Below are positions 35,772 through 44,504 of a DNA stretch of 64,000 nucleotides, piece after piece. Position numbers and translations under genes: made by a program. The stretch comes from Nocardioides ochotonae. Its GTDB lineage: Bacteria; Actinomycetota; Actinomycetes; Propionibacteriales; Nocardioidaceae. Below the pieces are notes generated by a model. It made no database searches and was not told the origin of the DNA. It saw only the letters and a list, made by a program, of their open reading frames with translations. Positions within the stretch are counted from its first letter, which is position 1. Each line of letters opens with the position of its first letter. The DNA is taken from NCBI RefSeq assembly GCF_011420305.2, contig NZ_CP061769.1, forward strand, positions 1,971,001 to 2,035,000. The letters are read 5' to 3'.

Positions 35772-35806
35772 CGGACGGCGAGCGCTTCCTGAGCGCTCGC
35801 CGTCCG
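35772..35806. terminator. hairpin terminator of arc
   Basis: Perfect 15-bp stem CGGACGGCGAGCGCT with its complement and a 5-nt loop, 40 bp beyond the arc stop on the minus strand. This gene therefore ends with an ordinary terminator and not with the 57-bp repeat. Confidence 0.85.
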
Positions 35807-35845
35807 TGGGTCGTTGCCGGGCCGGGGGTGCTGGCCCAGAGGTGC

Positions 35846-37612
35846 CTAGAGGTACTGGCCGGTGTTGGAGACGGTGTCGATGGAGCGGCCCGGCTCGGTG
35901 CCCTGCTTGCCGGTGATCAGGGTGCGGATGAAGACGATCCGCTCGCCCTTCTTGCCCGAGATCCGCGCCCAGTCGTCGGGGTTGGTGGTGTTGGGCAGGT
36001 CCTCGTTCTCCTTGAACTCATCCACGCACGCCTGGAGCAGCTGGGAGACCCGCAGGCCGTGCTGTCCGTGGTCGATGAAGTCCTTGATCGCCATCTTCTT
36101 GGCCCGGTCGACGATGTTCTGCAGCATCGCGCCGGAGTTGAAGTCCTTGAAGTACAGGACCTCCTTGTCGCCGTTGGCGTAGGTGACCTCGAGGAAGCGG
36201 TTCTCCTCGGTCTCGGTGTACATGCGCTCCACGGTGGCCCGGATCATCGCGTCCACGCAGGCCTGCCGGTCCCCGCCGAACTCCGCGAGGTCCTCGGCGT
36301 GCAGCGGCAGGTCGGGCACGAGGTACTTGCTGAAGATGTCGCGGGCCGCCTCGGCGTCCGGGCGCTCGATCTTGATCTTCACGTCCAGGCGTCCCGGTCG
36401 CAGGATCGCGGGGTCGATCATGTCCTCGCGGTTGGAGGCGCCGATGACCAGCACGTTCTCCAGCAGCTCCACGCCGTCGATCTCGCTGAGCAGCTGCGGG
36501 ACGATGGTGTTCTCCACGTCGGAGGACACCCCGGTGCCGCGGGTGCGGAACAGGGAATCCATCTCGTCGAAGAACACGATCACCGGGGTGCCGGTGCTCG
36601 CCTTCTCCCGCGCCCGCTGGAAGACCAGCCGGATGTGCCGCTCGGTCTCCCCGACGTACTTGTTGAGCAGCTCGGGGCCCTTGATGTTGAGGAAGTAGGA
36701 CTTGCCCTCCTGCCCGGTGCGCGCCGCGACCTTCTTGGCCAGCGAGTTCGCGACCGCCTTGGCGATCAGCGTCTTGCCGCAGCCGGGCGGGCCGTAGAGG
36801 AGCACGCCCTTCGGGGGCTTGAGCCGGTGCTCGGCGAACAGCTCGGGGTAGAGGTACGGGAGCTCGACGGCGTCCTGGATCATCTCGATCTGGTTGCCGA
36901 GGCCGCCGATCGCGGCGTAGTCGATGTCCGGGACCTCCTCGAGGACCAGCTCCTCGACCTCGGACTTGGGCACCTTCTCGTAGACGTAGCCGGCGCGGGC
37001 GTCGAGCAGCAGGCTGTCGCCGGCGCGGATGGTCTCGCGCAGCAACGGCTCGGCGAGGCGTACGACGCGCTCCTCGTCGGCGTTGGCGATGACCAGGACC
37101 CGCTCGCCGTCGGCGAGCAGCTCCTTGAACATCACGACCTCGCCGACCTTCTCGTAGGCGAGCGCCTCCACGACGTTGAGCGCCTCGTTGAGCAGCAGCT
37201 CCTGGCCGGGCACGAGGTCGTCGGCCTTGATGCTCGGGCTCACCGTGACCCGCAGCTTGCGACCGCCGGTGAGGATGTCGACGGTCTCGTCGTCGTAACG
37301 CTCCAGGAAGGTGCCGAAGGTGGCCGGCGGCAGCGCCAGCCGGTCGACCTCCTCCTTGAGCTTGAGGATCTGGTCGCGGGCGTCGCGCAGTGTCTGCGCC
37401 AGTCGCTCGTTCTGGCCGTTGAGCGCCGCCAGCGAGCGCTCGGTGTCAGCGAGCTTGAGCTCGAGGCCGCGGGTGCCGCCCGGCGACTCGCTGAGTCGCC
37501 GGCGGAGGTCGGCCACCTCCGACTCCAGGTAGCGCACCTGGCGGGCGAGATCGTCCGCGGTCGGTCCGCCGGTGAAGCCCCGGTCCATGCCGAACGGGTT
37601 GTCAGATGTCAT
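35846..37612 (-). CDS. arc: proteasome-associated AAA ATPase ARC/Mpa
   Basis: 588 residues. ATG 37612 is chosen because AGGAGG (complement of 37621-37627, CCTCCTA) lies eight bases upstream; a GTG three codons earlier overlaps that site. N-terminal coiled coil (about 20-85) recruits Pup, two OB domains follow, then the AAA domain with GPPGCGKT (Walker A), FFDEMDS (Walker B), and the C-terminus GQYL whose Tyr-Leu opens the proteasome gate. It unfolds pupylated proteins into PrcBA. Confidence 0.97.
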   Translation of the reverse strand: MTSDNPFGMDRGFTGGPTADDLARQVRYLESEVADLRRRLSESPGGTRGLELKLADTERSLAALNGQNERLAQTLRDARDQILKLKEEVDRLALPPATFGTFLERYDDETVDILTGGRKLRVTVSPSIKADDLVPGQELLLNEALNVVEALAYEKVGEVVMFKELLADGERVLVIANADEERVVRLAEPLLRETIRAGDSLLLDARAGYVYEKVPKSEVEELVLEEVPDIDYAAIGGLGNQIEMIQDAVELPYLYPELFAEHRLKPPKGVLLYGPPGCGKTLIAKAVANSLAKKVAARTGQEGKSYFLNIKGPELLNKYVGETERHIRLVFQRAREKASTGTPVIVFFDEMDSLFRTRGTGVSSDVENTIVPQLLSEIDGVELLENVLVIGASNREDMIDPAILRPGRLDVKIKIERPDAEAARDIFSKYLVPDLPLHAEDLAEFGGDRQACVDAMIRATVERMYTETEENRFLEVTYANGDKEVLYFKDFNSGAMLQNIVDRAKKMAIKDFIDHGQHGLRVSQLLQACVDEFKENEDLPNTTNPDDWARISGKKGERIVFIRTLITGKQGTEPGRSIDTVSNTGQYL

Positions 37613-37732
37613 CTGCGCCACCTCCTATGTGGTGGCGACCATACCCGCGTGATAGTGGGACGGAAGGGGCCGAATGGCCGGGAAGGTCACGATTCGGTCC
37701 CGGGTGGGGTGGGACGTCTGGGACGCGGCCTG

Positions 37733-37798
37733 TTGACGTTTGGTCCCCAACGACATTCCGGGGGCCCGGATCGTTGTCGTTGGGGACCAAACGTCAAC
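37733..37798. repeat. 57-bp palindromic repeat, copy 8
   Basis: Core 37737-37793 with perfect arms; pairing continues four more bases outward (GTTGACG... with ...CGTCAAC). It lies 21 bp beyond the trmI stop (37814) and about 121 bp upstream of the arc start. Centre TTCCGGGGGCCCGGATCGT. Confidence 0.95.
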
Positions 37799-37813
37799 CC
37801 TGCGCGCGGGAAA

Positions 37814-38839
37814 CTACTCCCCGTCGACGGCCTCGACCGGCACCCCGGGCGGCCGCGGACCGGTGTAGTCCGGTCCGTACGCGCCGGGCGCGGGACGGCG
37901 CTTCTTCAGCGGCGGGCGCTGTCCGGGGGCCATCCGGCGGGCGGTCACGAGGAAGGCGGTGTGGCCGATCATCTTGTGCCCCGGGCGGACTGCGAGACCC
38001 TCGACGTGCCAGTCGCGGACTAGGGACTCCCACGGCTGCGGCTCGGTGAACCCGCCGTGCAGGCGGACGGTCTCGACGAAGCGGGAGAGCTGGGTGGTGG
38101 TCGCGACGTAGGCGCACACGATGCCGCCGGGGCGCAGCGCATCGGCGGCGGCGTCCAGGCACTCCCACGGCGCGAGCATGTCCAGGATGATCCGGTCGCA
38201 GCGCTCGCCGGACGCGGGCAGCGCCTCGGCCAGGTCGCCGATCGTCAGCTCCCAGGCGGGGTGGTCGCCGCCGAAGAACTGGGTGACGTTGCGGCGCGCG
38301 ACGTCGGCGAACTCCTCGCGGCGCTCGAACGACGACACCCGGCCCTGGGGTCCGACGGCGCGCAGCAGCGAGCAGGTCAGGGCCCCGGAGCCGACGCCGG
38401 CCTCCACCACGTGGGCGCCGGGGAAGATGTCGGCCATCGCCACGATCTGGGCGGCGTCCTTGGGGTAGACCACCGCGGCGCCGCGCGGCATCGAGACCAC
38501 GAACTCCGAGAGCAGCGGTCGGAACACGAGGTACTCCCCGCCGGCCGAGGAGGTGACGGTGAAGCCCTCCTCGCGCCCGATCAGGTCGTCGTGCTCGAGG
38601 TGGCCGCGGTTGGAGAAGAACCGCTTGCCCGGCACCAGCTCGAAGTTGTGGCGCCGGCCCTTCTGGTCGACCAGGCGCACCCACTCCCCCACCCGCAGCG
38701 GGCCGCGGTGCACCCCGGACCAGGCCTCGGGGTCGACGTCGGGCGCGACCTCCGAGCTCGCCGTGGAGCCCTGTGGGTCTGCGCCGGTCGGGGCGTCGTC
38801 GGAAGCGGTCGCGGCGGCGTCGAGCTCGGCGTCAGGCAC
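37814..38839 (-). CDS. trmI: tRNA (adenine58-N1)-methyltransferase TrmI
   Basis: 341 residues from GTG 38839 (no clear ribosome site, possibly leaderless); an upstream in-frame stretch is antisense to the protease gene. About 45 extra acidic/alanine-rich residues precede the family start at WSGVHRGPLRVGEWV. SAM motif I is VVEAGVGSGALTCSLLRAVG; others are FERREEFADVARRNV and IILDMLAPWE. It methylates A58 in the T-loop of tRNAs. In many actinobacteria the gene is upstream of arc, as here. Confidence 0.93.
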   Translation of the reverse strand: MPDAELDAAATASDDAPTGADPQGSTASSEVAPDVDPEAWSGVHRGPLRVGEWVRLVDQKGRRHNFELVPGKRFFSNRGHLEHDDLIGREEGFTVTSSAGGEYLVFRPLLSEFVVSMPRGAAVVYPKDAAQIVAMADIFPGAHVVEAGVGSGALTCSLLRAVGPQGRVSSFERREEFADVARRNVTQFFGGDHPAWELTIGDLAEALPASGERCDRIILDMLAPWECLDAAADALRPGGIVCAYVATTTQLSRFVETVRLHGGFTEPQPWESLVRDWHVEGLAVRPGHKMIGHTAFLVTARRMAPGQRPPLKKRRPAPGAYGPDYTGPRPPGVPVEAVDGE

Positions 38840-38850
38840 GAGCAGACACT

Positions 38851-40017
38851 TTAGTGCGAGGCGCGCTGGAACGCCGCCTCGACGTCGGCGGTGACCAGGA
38901 CGCCGAAGACCGATCCGTCCGCCTCGAGCAGCAGGTACTCCGTGGCGGGGGTCTTGGTGATGGCGGCCAGCAACTGCTCGCCGTCGATGTCGGCGAAGAG
39001 GCGCAGGCCCGGCTCGAGCGTGCGGGTCACGGAGGAGACCGGCACCCACGGGCGCCGTTCCTGCGGTACGGCGAGGAGCGCGGCCTCGTTGACCAGACCG
39101 GCCGGCTCCCCGTTCGGCGCGAGGGTGATGACGCCGCCGGCCTGCGCCTCCTGGGCGCGGCGTACCGCCTCGGCGAGCGGGAGGTCCTCGGGCACCATCA
39201 CGCTGCGCCGCGCGAGGATCCGCGGCCGCAGTTGGGGCAGGCGGGCCCGGACCTTGCTGGTGGCGATCGATGCGGAGGCGCCGGTCCACAGGAAGAGCCC
39301 GATGATGAAGGCGAGCACGAAGTCCACGACCTGCGGCTCGATCCCCAGGAAGACCTCCATGCCGATCGGCCACAGCAGCACCAGCGCGGCGGTGACTCGG
39401 CCACCCCAGCCGGCGGCGATGGAGCCGGTGTGGCGGTTGCCGGTCACCCGCCACACGCCGGCCTTCAGCACCCGGCCGCCGTCCAGCGGCAGCCCGGGGA
39501 TCAGGTTGAGCACCCCGACCAGGAGGTTGGCGGAGGCCAGGCCCCCGACCGCCATGCCGATCAGGCCGCCGGGCACCACGAACCACAGGCCCGCGGCGGC
39601 CGCGCCGACGGCGATCGAGGTGAGCGGGCCGACGACGGCGATCCAGAACTCCTGGCGCGGGGTGCGCGCCTCCCCCTCGATCGAGGTCATCCCGCCGAGG
39701 AAGTGCAGCGTGATCGAGGTGACCTGGAAGCCGTAGTGCTTGGCCATCACCGCGTGCGAGGCCTCGTGCAGCAGCACCGAGCCGTAGAGGACGATCGCGA
39801 ACGCCACGCCCGCGACGTACTTCAGCGCGCCCAGACCGGGCTGCACCTCCTCGACCGCGGGCGCCAGCACCAGGGCGATCAGGGCCGCCACGATGAACCA
39901 GGTCGAGGAGATCAGGACGTCGCTGCCGGCGATCGTGCCGACCTTGAACGTCCCGGCGGGTCGCGACGCGGAGCGGGTCGGGGCGCTGCCGGGCGTACGG
40001 TCGGGGTGTTCGGCCAC
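38851..40017 (-). CDS. site-2 protease (M50) with CBS domain pair
   Basis: 388 residues from ATG 40017. Membrane metalloprotease with HEASH (HExxH zinc motif) in helix 2 and NLIPGLPLDGGRV giving the third ligand; about six transmembrane segments. C-terminal cytoplasmic half (about 255-388) holds two CBS motifs that may sense adenine nucleotides. Sporulation SpoIVFB-type/Rip3-like architecture. It would cleave transmembrane anti-sigma factors or signal-peptide remnants. Twelve bases upstream of trmI. Confidence 0.92.
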   Translation of the reverse strand: MAEHPDRTPGSAPTRSASRPAGTFKVGTIAGSDVLISSTWFIVAALIALVLAPAVEEVQPGLGALKYVAGVAFAIVLYGSVLLHEASHAVMAKHYGFQVTSITLHFLGGMTSIEGEARTPRQEFWIAVVGPLTSIAVGAAAAGLWFVVPGGLIGMAVGGLASANLLVGVLNLIPGLPLDGGRVLKAGVWRVTGNRHTGSIAAGWGGRVTAALVLLWPIGMEVFLGIEPQVVDFVLAFIIGLFLWTGASASIATSKVRARLPQLRPRILARRSVMVPEDLPLAEAVRRAQEAQAGGVITLAPNGEPAGLVNEAALLAVPQERRPWVPVSSVTRTLEPGLRLFADIDGEQLLAAITKTPATEYLLLEADGSVFGVLVTADVEAAFQRASH

Positions 40018-40091
40018 GTCACGACGCTATCCGACGACGGGCGGGTGCCTGGCACTCGGCACTGTCGGCGCGGTCGCCTAGTGTTCCCGGC

Positions 40092-40985
40092 GTGGATCAG
40101 CAGCCCGTCTCGCCGGCCGATCGGCACTCGACCCCGGTCGACGGTGTCGAGGTCCTCGGTGCGCTGTCCCCGAGCCGGGCCGGTGACTTCCTGACCTGCC
40201 CGCTGCTCTACCGCTTCCGCACCGTGGATCGCCTGCCCGAGCCCCCGTCGGCCGACGCCGTGCGCGGCACCCTGGTCCACAAGGTGCTCGAGGACCTCTT
40301 CGAGCTGCCCGCCGCCGAGCGCACCCCGCAGCGCGCCCAGGCGCTGCTGGAGCCCACCTGGGAGCAGCTGTGCGCAGCCGAGCCGGAGCTGGGTGAGCTG
40401 TTCGGCGAGGAGGGGCCCGAGGTGGCGCCGTGGCTGGCGTCGTGCCGCACCGTCCTGGAGCGCTACTTCACCCTCGAGGACCCGCGGCGCCTCGAGCCCG
40501 CGGATCGCGAGCTCTACGTCGAGACGCTGCTGGACTCCCGGCTGCTGCTGCGCGGGTTCATCGACCGCGTCGACGTGGCGCCGGACGGCGCGATCCGGCT
40601 GGTGGACTACAAGACCGGGCGGGCGCCGGGGCCGGGCTACGAGGCCAAGGCGCTGTTCCAGATGAAGTTCTACGCCCTGGTCATCTGGCGCACGCGTGGC
40701 GTGGTGCCGGCGATGCTGCGCCTGATCTACCTCGGCAGCGGCGAGATCGTCAGCTACGCCCCCGACGAGGACGACCTGCGCGCCACCGAGCGCAAGGTGG
40801 AGGCGGTGTGGCGCGCGATCCGCGAGGCCGCCGAGACCGGCGACTGGCGCCCGCACCGCAGTCGGCTGTGCGACTGGTGCGCCCACCAAGCGATCTGCCC
40901 GGCATTCGGCGGCACTCCCCCGACGCTGCCGACGCCCGCTGCGGCCCCGCCGCCGCTCGAGCCGGTTCAGCTCAGCTCGGACTGA
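40092..40985 (+). CDS. RecB family exonuclease (PD-(D/E)XK) with Fe-S staple
   Basis: 297 residues from GTG 40092; TAGTGT sits at -10 position so the transcript may be leaderless. Nuclease motif IRLVDYKTGRAP plus QMKFYALVI; a single N-terminal cysteine (FLTCPLLYRF) and C-terminal LCDWCAHQAICPAF supply the four cysteines of an AddB/Dna2-type iron-sulphur staple. No helicase domain, so it is the stand-alone actinobacterial type. Divergent from the protease gene; its end overlaps the HAD gene end by 19 bases. Confidence 0.9.
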   Translation: MDQQPVSPADRHSTPVDGVEVLGALSPSRAGDFLTCPLLYRFRTVDRLPEPPSADAVRGTLVHKVLEDLFELPAAERTPQRAQALLEPTWEQLCAAEPELGELFGEEGPEVAPWLASCRTVLERYFTLEDPRRLEPADRELYVETLLDSRLLLRGFIDRVDVAPDGAIRLVDYKTGRAPGPGYEAKALFQMKFYALVIWRTRGVVPAMLRLIYLGSGEIVSYAPDEDDLRATERKVEAVWRAIREAAETGDWRPHRSRLCDWCAHQAICPAFGGTPPTLPTPAAAPPPLEPVQLSSD

Positions 40986-41689
40986 AGCCCGGCGAGGTCG
41001 CTGCTGCTCAGCTCGGCGAGCGAGTCGCGGAACACCCGCCGCGGACCGGGCGGTACGGCGACGTGGTTCTGCACCACCAGCACCGTGCACCCCGCAGTCT
41101 CCGCCGACGTGGCGCCGGTGGCGGAGTCCTCGATGGCGACGCAGTACGCCGGATCGTGCCCGAGCGCGGCGGCGGCGGTGAGGTAGGGCTCGGGGTGCGG
41201 CTTGCCGTGGGTGACCCGGTCTCCGGTGATCACCACGTCGAAGATGCCCTCGGGAAGGTGCGCCAGGATCGGCGCCACCAGCCGTTCGTAGGACATCGTG
41301 ACGAGCGCGCACGGTACGCCGTGCTCGTGCAGCTCCTCCAGCAGCTCCCGCGCCCCCGGGCGCCACGGGACCGACTCGGCCACGCTGGCCACCACCCCGT
41401 CGAGCAGCTCCTCGACGATCTCCTCCGGGCTGAGGTCGAGCCCCATCCGCTCCTTGATGTACTGCGCCGAGGTGAGCAGGCTGTTGCCGACCAGGCTGAG
41501 CCCGTCGGCCTCCGTCCACTCCGCGCCATGGCGATGCGCCAGCGCGGTCTCGGCCGCCACCCAGGCCGGCTCGGTGTCGACGATGGTGCCGTCCATGTCC
41601 CAGAGGACGGCCGCGGGCAGCCTCCGACCAACTTCCTCGTGCTGACCTGCAGGTTCACGAGAAGACGCGGTGTTCAGAATGCCCTCCAA
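40967..41689 (-). CDS. HAD-superfamily phosphatase (beta-phosphoglucomutase-like)
   Basis: About 240 residues. The start is unclear: in-frame TTG codons at 41689 and 41692 or ATG 41746 are possible, and the sequence upstream of 41690 belongs to the border of the transporter segment. Motif I WDMDGTIVDTE (nucleophile Asp), motif II VTMSYERL, motif III K in GKPHPEPY, motif IV AIEDSATG. Subfamily IA with helical cap; substrate a sugar phosphate or similar. A diverged, truncated copy of its first ~37 codons is found at 46401-46537 beside metH. Confidence 0.88.
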   Translation of the reverse strand: MEGILNTASSREPAGQHEEVGRRLPAAVLWDMDGTIVDTEPAWVAAETALAHRHGAEWTEADGLSLVGNSLLTSAQYIKERMGLDLSPEEIVEELLDGVVASVAESVPWRPGARELLEELHEHGVPCALVTMSYERLVAPILAHLPEGIFDVVITGDRVTHGKPHPEPYLTAAAALGHDPAYCVAIEDSATGATSAETAGCTVLVVQNHVAVPPGPRRVFRDSLAELSSSDLAGLQSELS

Positions 41690-41696
41690 CAAGCTC

Positions 41697-41719
41697 CATG
41701 CGACTAACGATGCGACTAT
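41697..41719. repeat. tandem ATGCGACTA repeat, left border copy
   Basis: Two 12-bp units, CATGCGACTAAC and GATGCGACTATG, in tandem. 20 of 23 positions match 46293-46315 on the other side of the segment, and the units recur at 46165-46187. Confidence 0.7.
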
Positions 41720-41865
41720 GCACCCTAGGTGCGCCCCCTTCCCCATTGACGGGCATCCCGGTGAACGACTGACATCCGGCGGGGTTGAGCCGCTTCACGT
41801 GGTCGACCGCTCACACCTGACATGCATGAGCAACCACACGATCGCCGCCCCGATCAGATGGGGAG

Positions 41866-41881
41866 CCTGACCTGCGCTAAC
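41866..41881 (+). repeat. 16-bp direct repeat CCTGACCTGCGCTAAC, left
   Basis: Identical to 46378-46393, 4.5 kb away at the other border. One base different from 10840-10854 (CTGACCTGCGCGAAC). Confidence 0.75.
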
Positions 41882-41926
41882 CCCCCGTGCGCCGTAAAGC
41901 GGCACAGGCAGCGGCCAAGCCCAACC

Positions 41927-42601
41927 TCACCCGGAGCGGCGCCCCGGCTGGACCAGCCCGTGGTCGAAGGCGAAGACCACGGCGGCAGCGCGGTCGCGCA
42001 GGCCGAGCTTGGCGAAGATGTGCCCGATGTGGGTCTTGATCGTGCCCTCGCCGAGGAACAGGTTGGCGGCGATCTCGGTGTTGTTGAGACCGGCGCCGAT
42101 CAGGGCGAGCACCTCTCGCTCCCGTGGCGTGAGCGTCTCGACAGCCGCGCCGGACACCGGTGGGGCCTGCGCTCCGCGGTAGGCCGTGAGCACCCGGCCG
42201 GTGACGGCCGGGTCCAGCCACGAGTCGCCGGCGGCGACCGCCCGGACAGCGCGCTGGAGGTCCTCGGCCGGGACAGACTTGAGCAGGAAGCCGGCCGCCC
42301 CGGCGCGGAGCGCCCCGGCGAGCACCTCCTCGTCCTCGAACGTCGTCAGCACCAGCACCGGTGGCGCATCGGGTACGTCGGCCAGCAACCGGGTCGCGGC
42401 GACGCCGTCGACCCGGGGCATCCGCACGTCCATCACCACCACGTCGGGACGCAGGGACACCACCGCGTCGACGATGCCCTCGCCGCTCGCCAGCTCACCG
42501 ACGATCTCGAACCCGAACCGGGAGCGCAGGATCCCGCGCAGCCCCGTGCGGACGAGCTCCTGGTCATCGACCAGGAGCACCCGGACCACCTCCTGGGTCA
42601 T
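41927..42601 (-). CDS. NarL/LuxR-type response regulator
   Basis: 224 residues; ATG 42601 overlaps the kinase stop (ATGA). Receiver domain with LLVDDQELVRTGL, phospho-acceptor Asp in VVMDVRMP and Lys in FLLKSVPAEDL; C-terminal LuxR HTH (LTPREREVLALIGAGLNNTE, IKTHIGHIFAKLGLRDRAAA). Cognate partner of the upstream histidine kinase. It most likely controls its own operon, which encodes an ABC transporter. Confidence 0.93.
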   Translation of the reverse strand: MTQEVVRVLLVDDQELVRTGLRGILRSRFGFEIVGELASGEGIVDAVVSLRPDVVVMDVRMPRVDGVAATRLLADVPDAPPVLVLTTFEDEEVLAGALRAGAAGFLLKSVPAEDLQRAVRAVAAGDSWLDPAVTGRVLTAYRGAQAPPVSGAAVETLTPREREVLALIGAGLNNTEIAANLFLGEGTIKTHIGHIFAKLGLRDRAAAVVFAFDHGLVQPGRRSG

Positions 42602-43677
42602 GACGGCAGCACCGCCTCGACCAGCCAGCCCTGCGGGACCGGACCGCCGGTGAGTCGGCCACCGACGCTTTCGGCGCGCTCGCGCATGCCGTCGAGGCCG
42701 GAACCGGGGGTGGCCGCGGGGTCGGGCGTCCCGCCGTTGCGCACCGTCACCGTGACGTCTGCCTTGCCGGCGATCACGCAGACAGCGACTGGCTCGCCGG
42801 CGGCGTGCCGAGCGGCGTTGGTCAGTGCCTCCTGGACGATCCGGTAGGCAGCCAGTCCCCGGGTGGATCCCAAAGAGGAAAGGTCTCCCTCGACCTTGAG
42901 CTCGACGGCAGCGCCGGCTCGGCGGAACGAGTCCACGAGGTCGGTGATGTCACGGGCGTCGGGCAGCGGCGCCATCCGGACGGGGTCGTCGGTGCGCATC
43001 AGGCCGACGGTGGCGCGGACCTCCTCCAGGCTCTGTCGGGCCAACCTCTCCGCCTCGACCAGGGAGGCGCGCGCTTCCTCGGGCTCGTCGTCGAGTGCGA
43101 GCCGGGCGCTGCCGATGTGCAGCAGCGAGACGGTCAGGGCGTGGCCGATCACGTCGTGCACCTCACCGGCGATCCGGCTGCGCTCCTCGGCCCTGCTGCG
43201 CTCGGCCAGCTCGGCCCGGGTGCGGTTGAGCTCGACCACGGTCAGTCGCAGTCGCCGGGCGAACACGCAGGCGATGGTCGTGAACGCCGTACCGATGACC
43301 CAGGCACCCCATCCGGGTTCCGAGGGGTGGATCGCCCACTCCCCGACGGGTCCTGCGAGGAGTACGACGAGCGTGGTCAGGGCCACCGGCAACGCAGACG
43401 ACAGCGCGGCCCAGGCGGCGATGACGCACAGCCCCATCCAGGACAGGTTGGAGGACTGCTCGTGACCGAGCACCACCAGCCCCGCGATCGGGATGACCAA
43501 CCCCGCCGCGAGCCGCCAGCCCGACGGCGCCCACTTCGCCAGCGCCAGCGCCGCAGCGACGATGCCCGCGGCCGACCACAGCGCCACCGGGGTCGACTGG
43601 CGCGTCATCAGCACTCCCAGGAGCGCGAAGAACGCGAGCGCGGCAGGTGCCGCGGCTCGCGTTGCCCACTCCGTCAT
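42598..43677 (-). CDS. sensor histidine kinase (HisKA_3 / DesK-NreB type)
   Basis: 359 residues from ATG 43677. Five to six transmembrane helices (about 10-150) without a large outside domain, then HisKA_3 with the phospho-His in EVHDVIGHALTVSLLHIG and an HATPase_c domain (AAYRIVQEALTNAARHA, GSGLDGMRERAESVGG). The lack of a sensory domain is typical of intramembrane-sensing kinases that watch their linked ABC transporter. Follows the permease gene by 17 bp. Confidence 0.93.
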   Translation of the reverse strand: MTEWATRAAAPAALAFFALLGVLMTRQSTPVALWSAAGIVAAALALAKWAPSGWRLAAGLVIPIAGLVVLGHEQSSNLSWMGLCVIAAWAALSSALPVALTTLVVLLAGPVGEWAIHPSEPGWGAWVIGTAFTTIACVFARRLRLTVVELNRTRAELAERSRAEERSRIAGEVHDVIGHALTVSLLHIGSARLALDDEPEEARASLVEAERLARQSLEEVRATVGLMRTDDPVRMAPLPDARDITDLVDSFRRAGAAVELKVEGDLSSLGSTRGLAAYRIVQEALTNAARHAAGEPVAVCVIAGKADVTVTVRNGGTPDPAATPGSGLDGMRERAESVGGRLTGGPVPQGWLVEAVLPS

Positions 43678-43694
43678 GGGAGCGACCCTAGACG

Positions 43695-44504
43695 TCACAG
43701 GGCGCTGCGCCGTGCCGCCAGGGCCATGGCGCCGACCGCGATCACGGTGACGGCCACCAGGGCGACCGTGGCGTCGCCGATCCCGAGCCACGGTTCCCGG
43801 ATCGCCTGGTTGGCCAGCGACAGCGGCAGCCGCTCGGAGATCTCCCGCAGCGCATCCGACATCACCGCCGGCGGTGGGCCGCCGACACCGAGCAGGAAGG
43901 AGGGGAAGAACAGCAGCAGCCCGACGGCCTGTGCCGCCCGCGCCGAGGGCAGCATCGTCCCGAGCAGCACCCCGATGCTGGCGAACGCCACGGAGGCAAC
44001 GACCACGCCGGCCACGACCCGCACCGGGTCCTCGACGCTCGGGATGCCGTAGACCGGTGCGGCGACGGCCAGCAGGAGCGCACCCGAGATCGCGATCGCG
44101 GTGAGGCCGACCACGAGCTGGGCCAACGCGAACGACCACCGTGGGAACCCCGACGCCGCGAACCGGCGCAGCACTCCTCGCTCCCGGTAGGTGGCGATGT
44201 GCACCGGCAGCATGATCAGTCCGGTCGCCCCGATCACCACGGTGAAGTAGGAAGCGACGTACCAGTGCGACGGGTTCACCGGGAAGGCGTCGTCGGGCTG
44301 GGTCCCGAACGAGCCGCCGATGATCAGCATGGAGACGATCGGGAACACCAGCACGAAGGTCAGGGTGAACGGCTCGCGGCTGAGCAGCCGGAGCTCGGTG
44401 GTGACGAGTCGGCGGGTGGCCGAGCGGTGCTTGGGCGCGGGCCCGGCGGTGGAGCGCGGATCGGCGCCGGCAGTGTCCGGCTGGATGGGGACGAACGTGC
44501 TCAT
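43695..44504 (-). CDS. ABC-2 type transporter permease
   Basis: 269 residues from ATG 44504, with AGGAAGG seven bases upstream; it overlaps the ATPase stop by four bases. Six hydrophobic segments in the ABC2_membrane arrangement, with TATYRERGVLRRFAASGFPRW-like coupling region (IATYRERGVLRRF) after the second helix. Partner of the ATPase encoded upstream. Exporters of this kind usually give resistance to antibiotics, peptides or lipids. Confidence 0.92.
   Translation of the reverse strand: MSTFVPIQPDTAGADPRSTAGPAPKHRSATRRLVTTELRLLSREPFTLTFVLVFPIVSMLIIGGSFGTQPDDAFPVNPSHWYVASYFTVVIGATGLIMLPVHIATYRERGVLRRFAASGFPRWSFALAQLVVGLTAIAISGALLLAVAAPVYGIPSVEDPVRVVAGVVVASVAFASIGVLLGTMLPSARAAQAVGLLLFFPSFLLGVGGPPPAVMSDALREISERLPLSLANQAIREPWLGIGDATVALVAVTVIAVGAMALAARRSAL

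Larger units (their letters stand above)
35523..35845. other. 323-bp intergenic region between gadB and arc
   Basis: No gene is visible. It contains the gadB leader and promoter, a palindrome at 35650-35665 and the arc terminator at 35772-35806. Open frames crossing it on the plus strand are shadows of the arc gene. Confidence 0.7.
41690..41926. other. left border of the transporter segment, no gene
   Basis: 237 bp between the HAD start and the response-regulator stop. GC content drops locally. It carries two copies of ATGCGACTA(A/T) at 41697-41719 and the motif CCTGACCTGCGCTAAC at 41866-41881, both found again at 46.2-46.4 kb. No ribosome site or recognisable protein. Confidence 0.6.

Noticed and set aside
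10725..40055. GTGCCTGGCAC palindrome seen at 10726 and again at 40045
   Set aside because: Short self-complementary GC-rich word; two occurrences in 64 kb without a shared context are compatible with chance.
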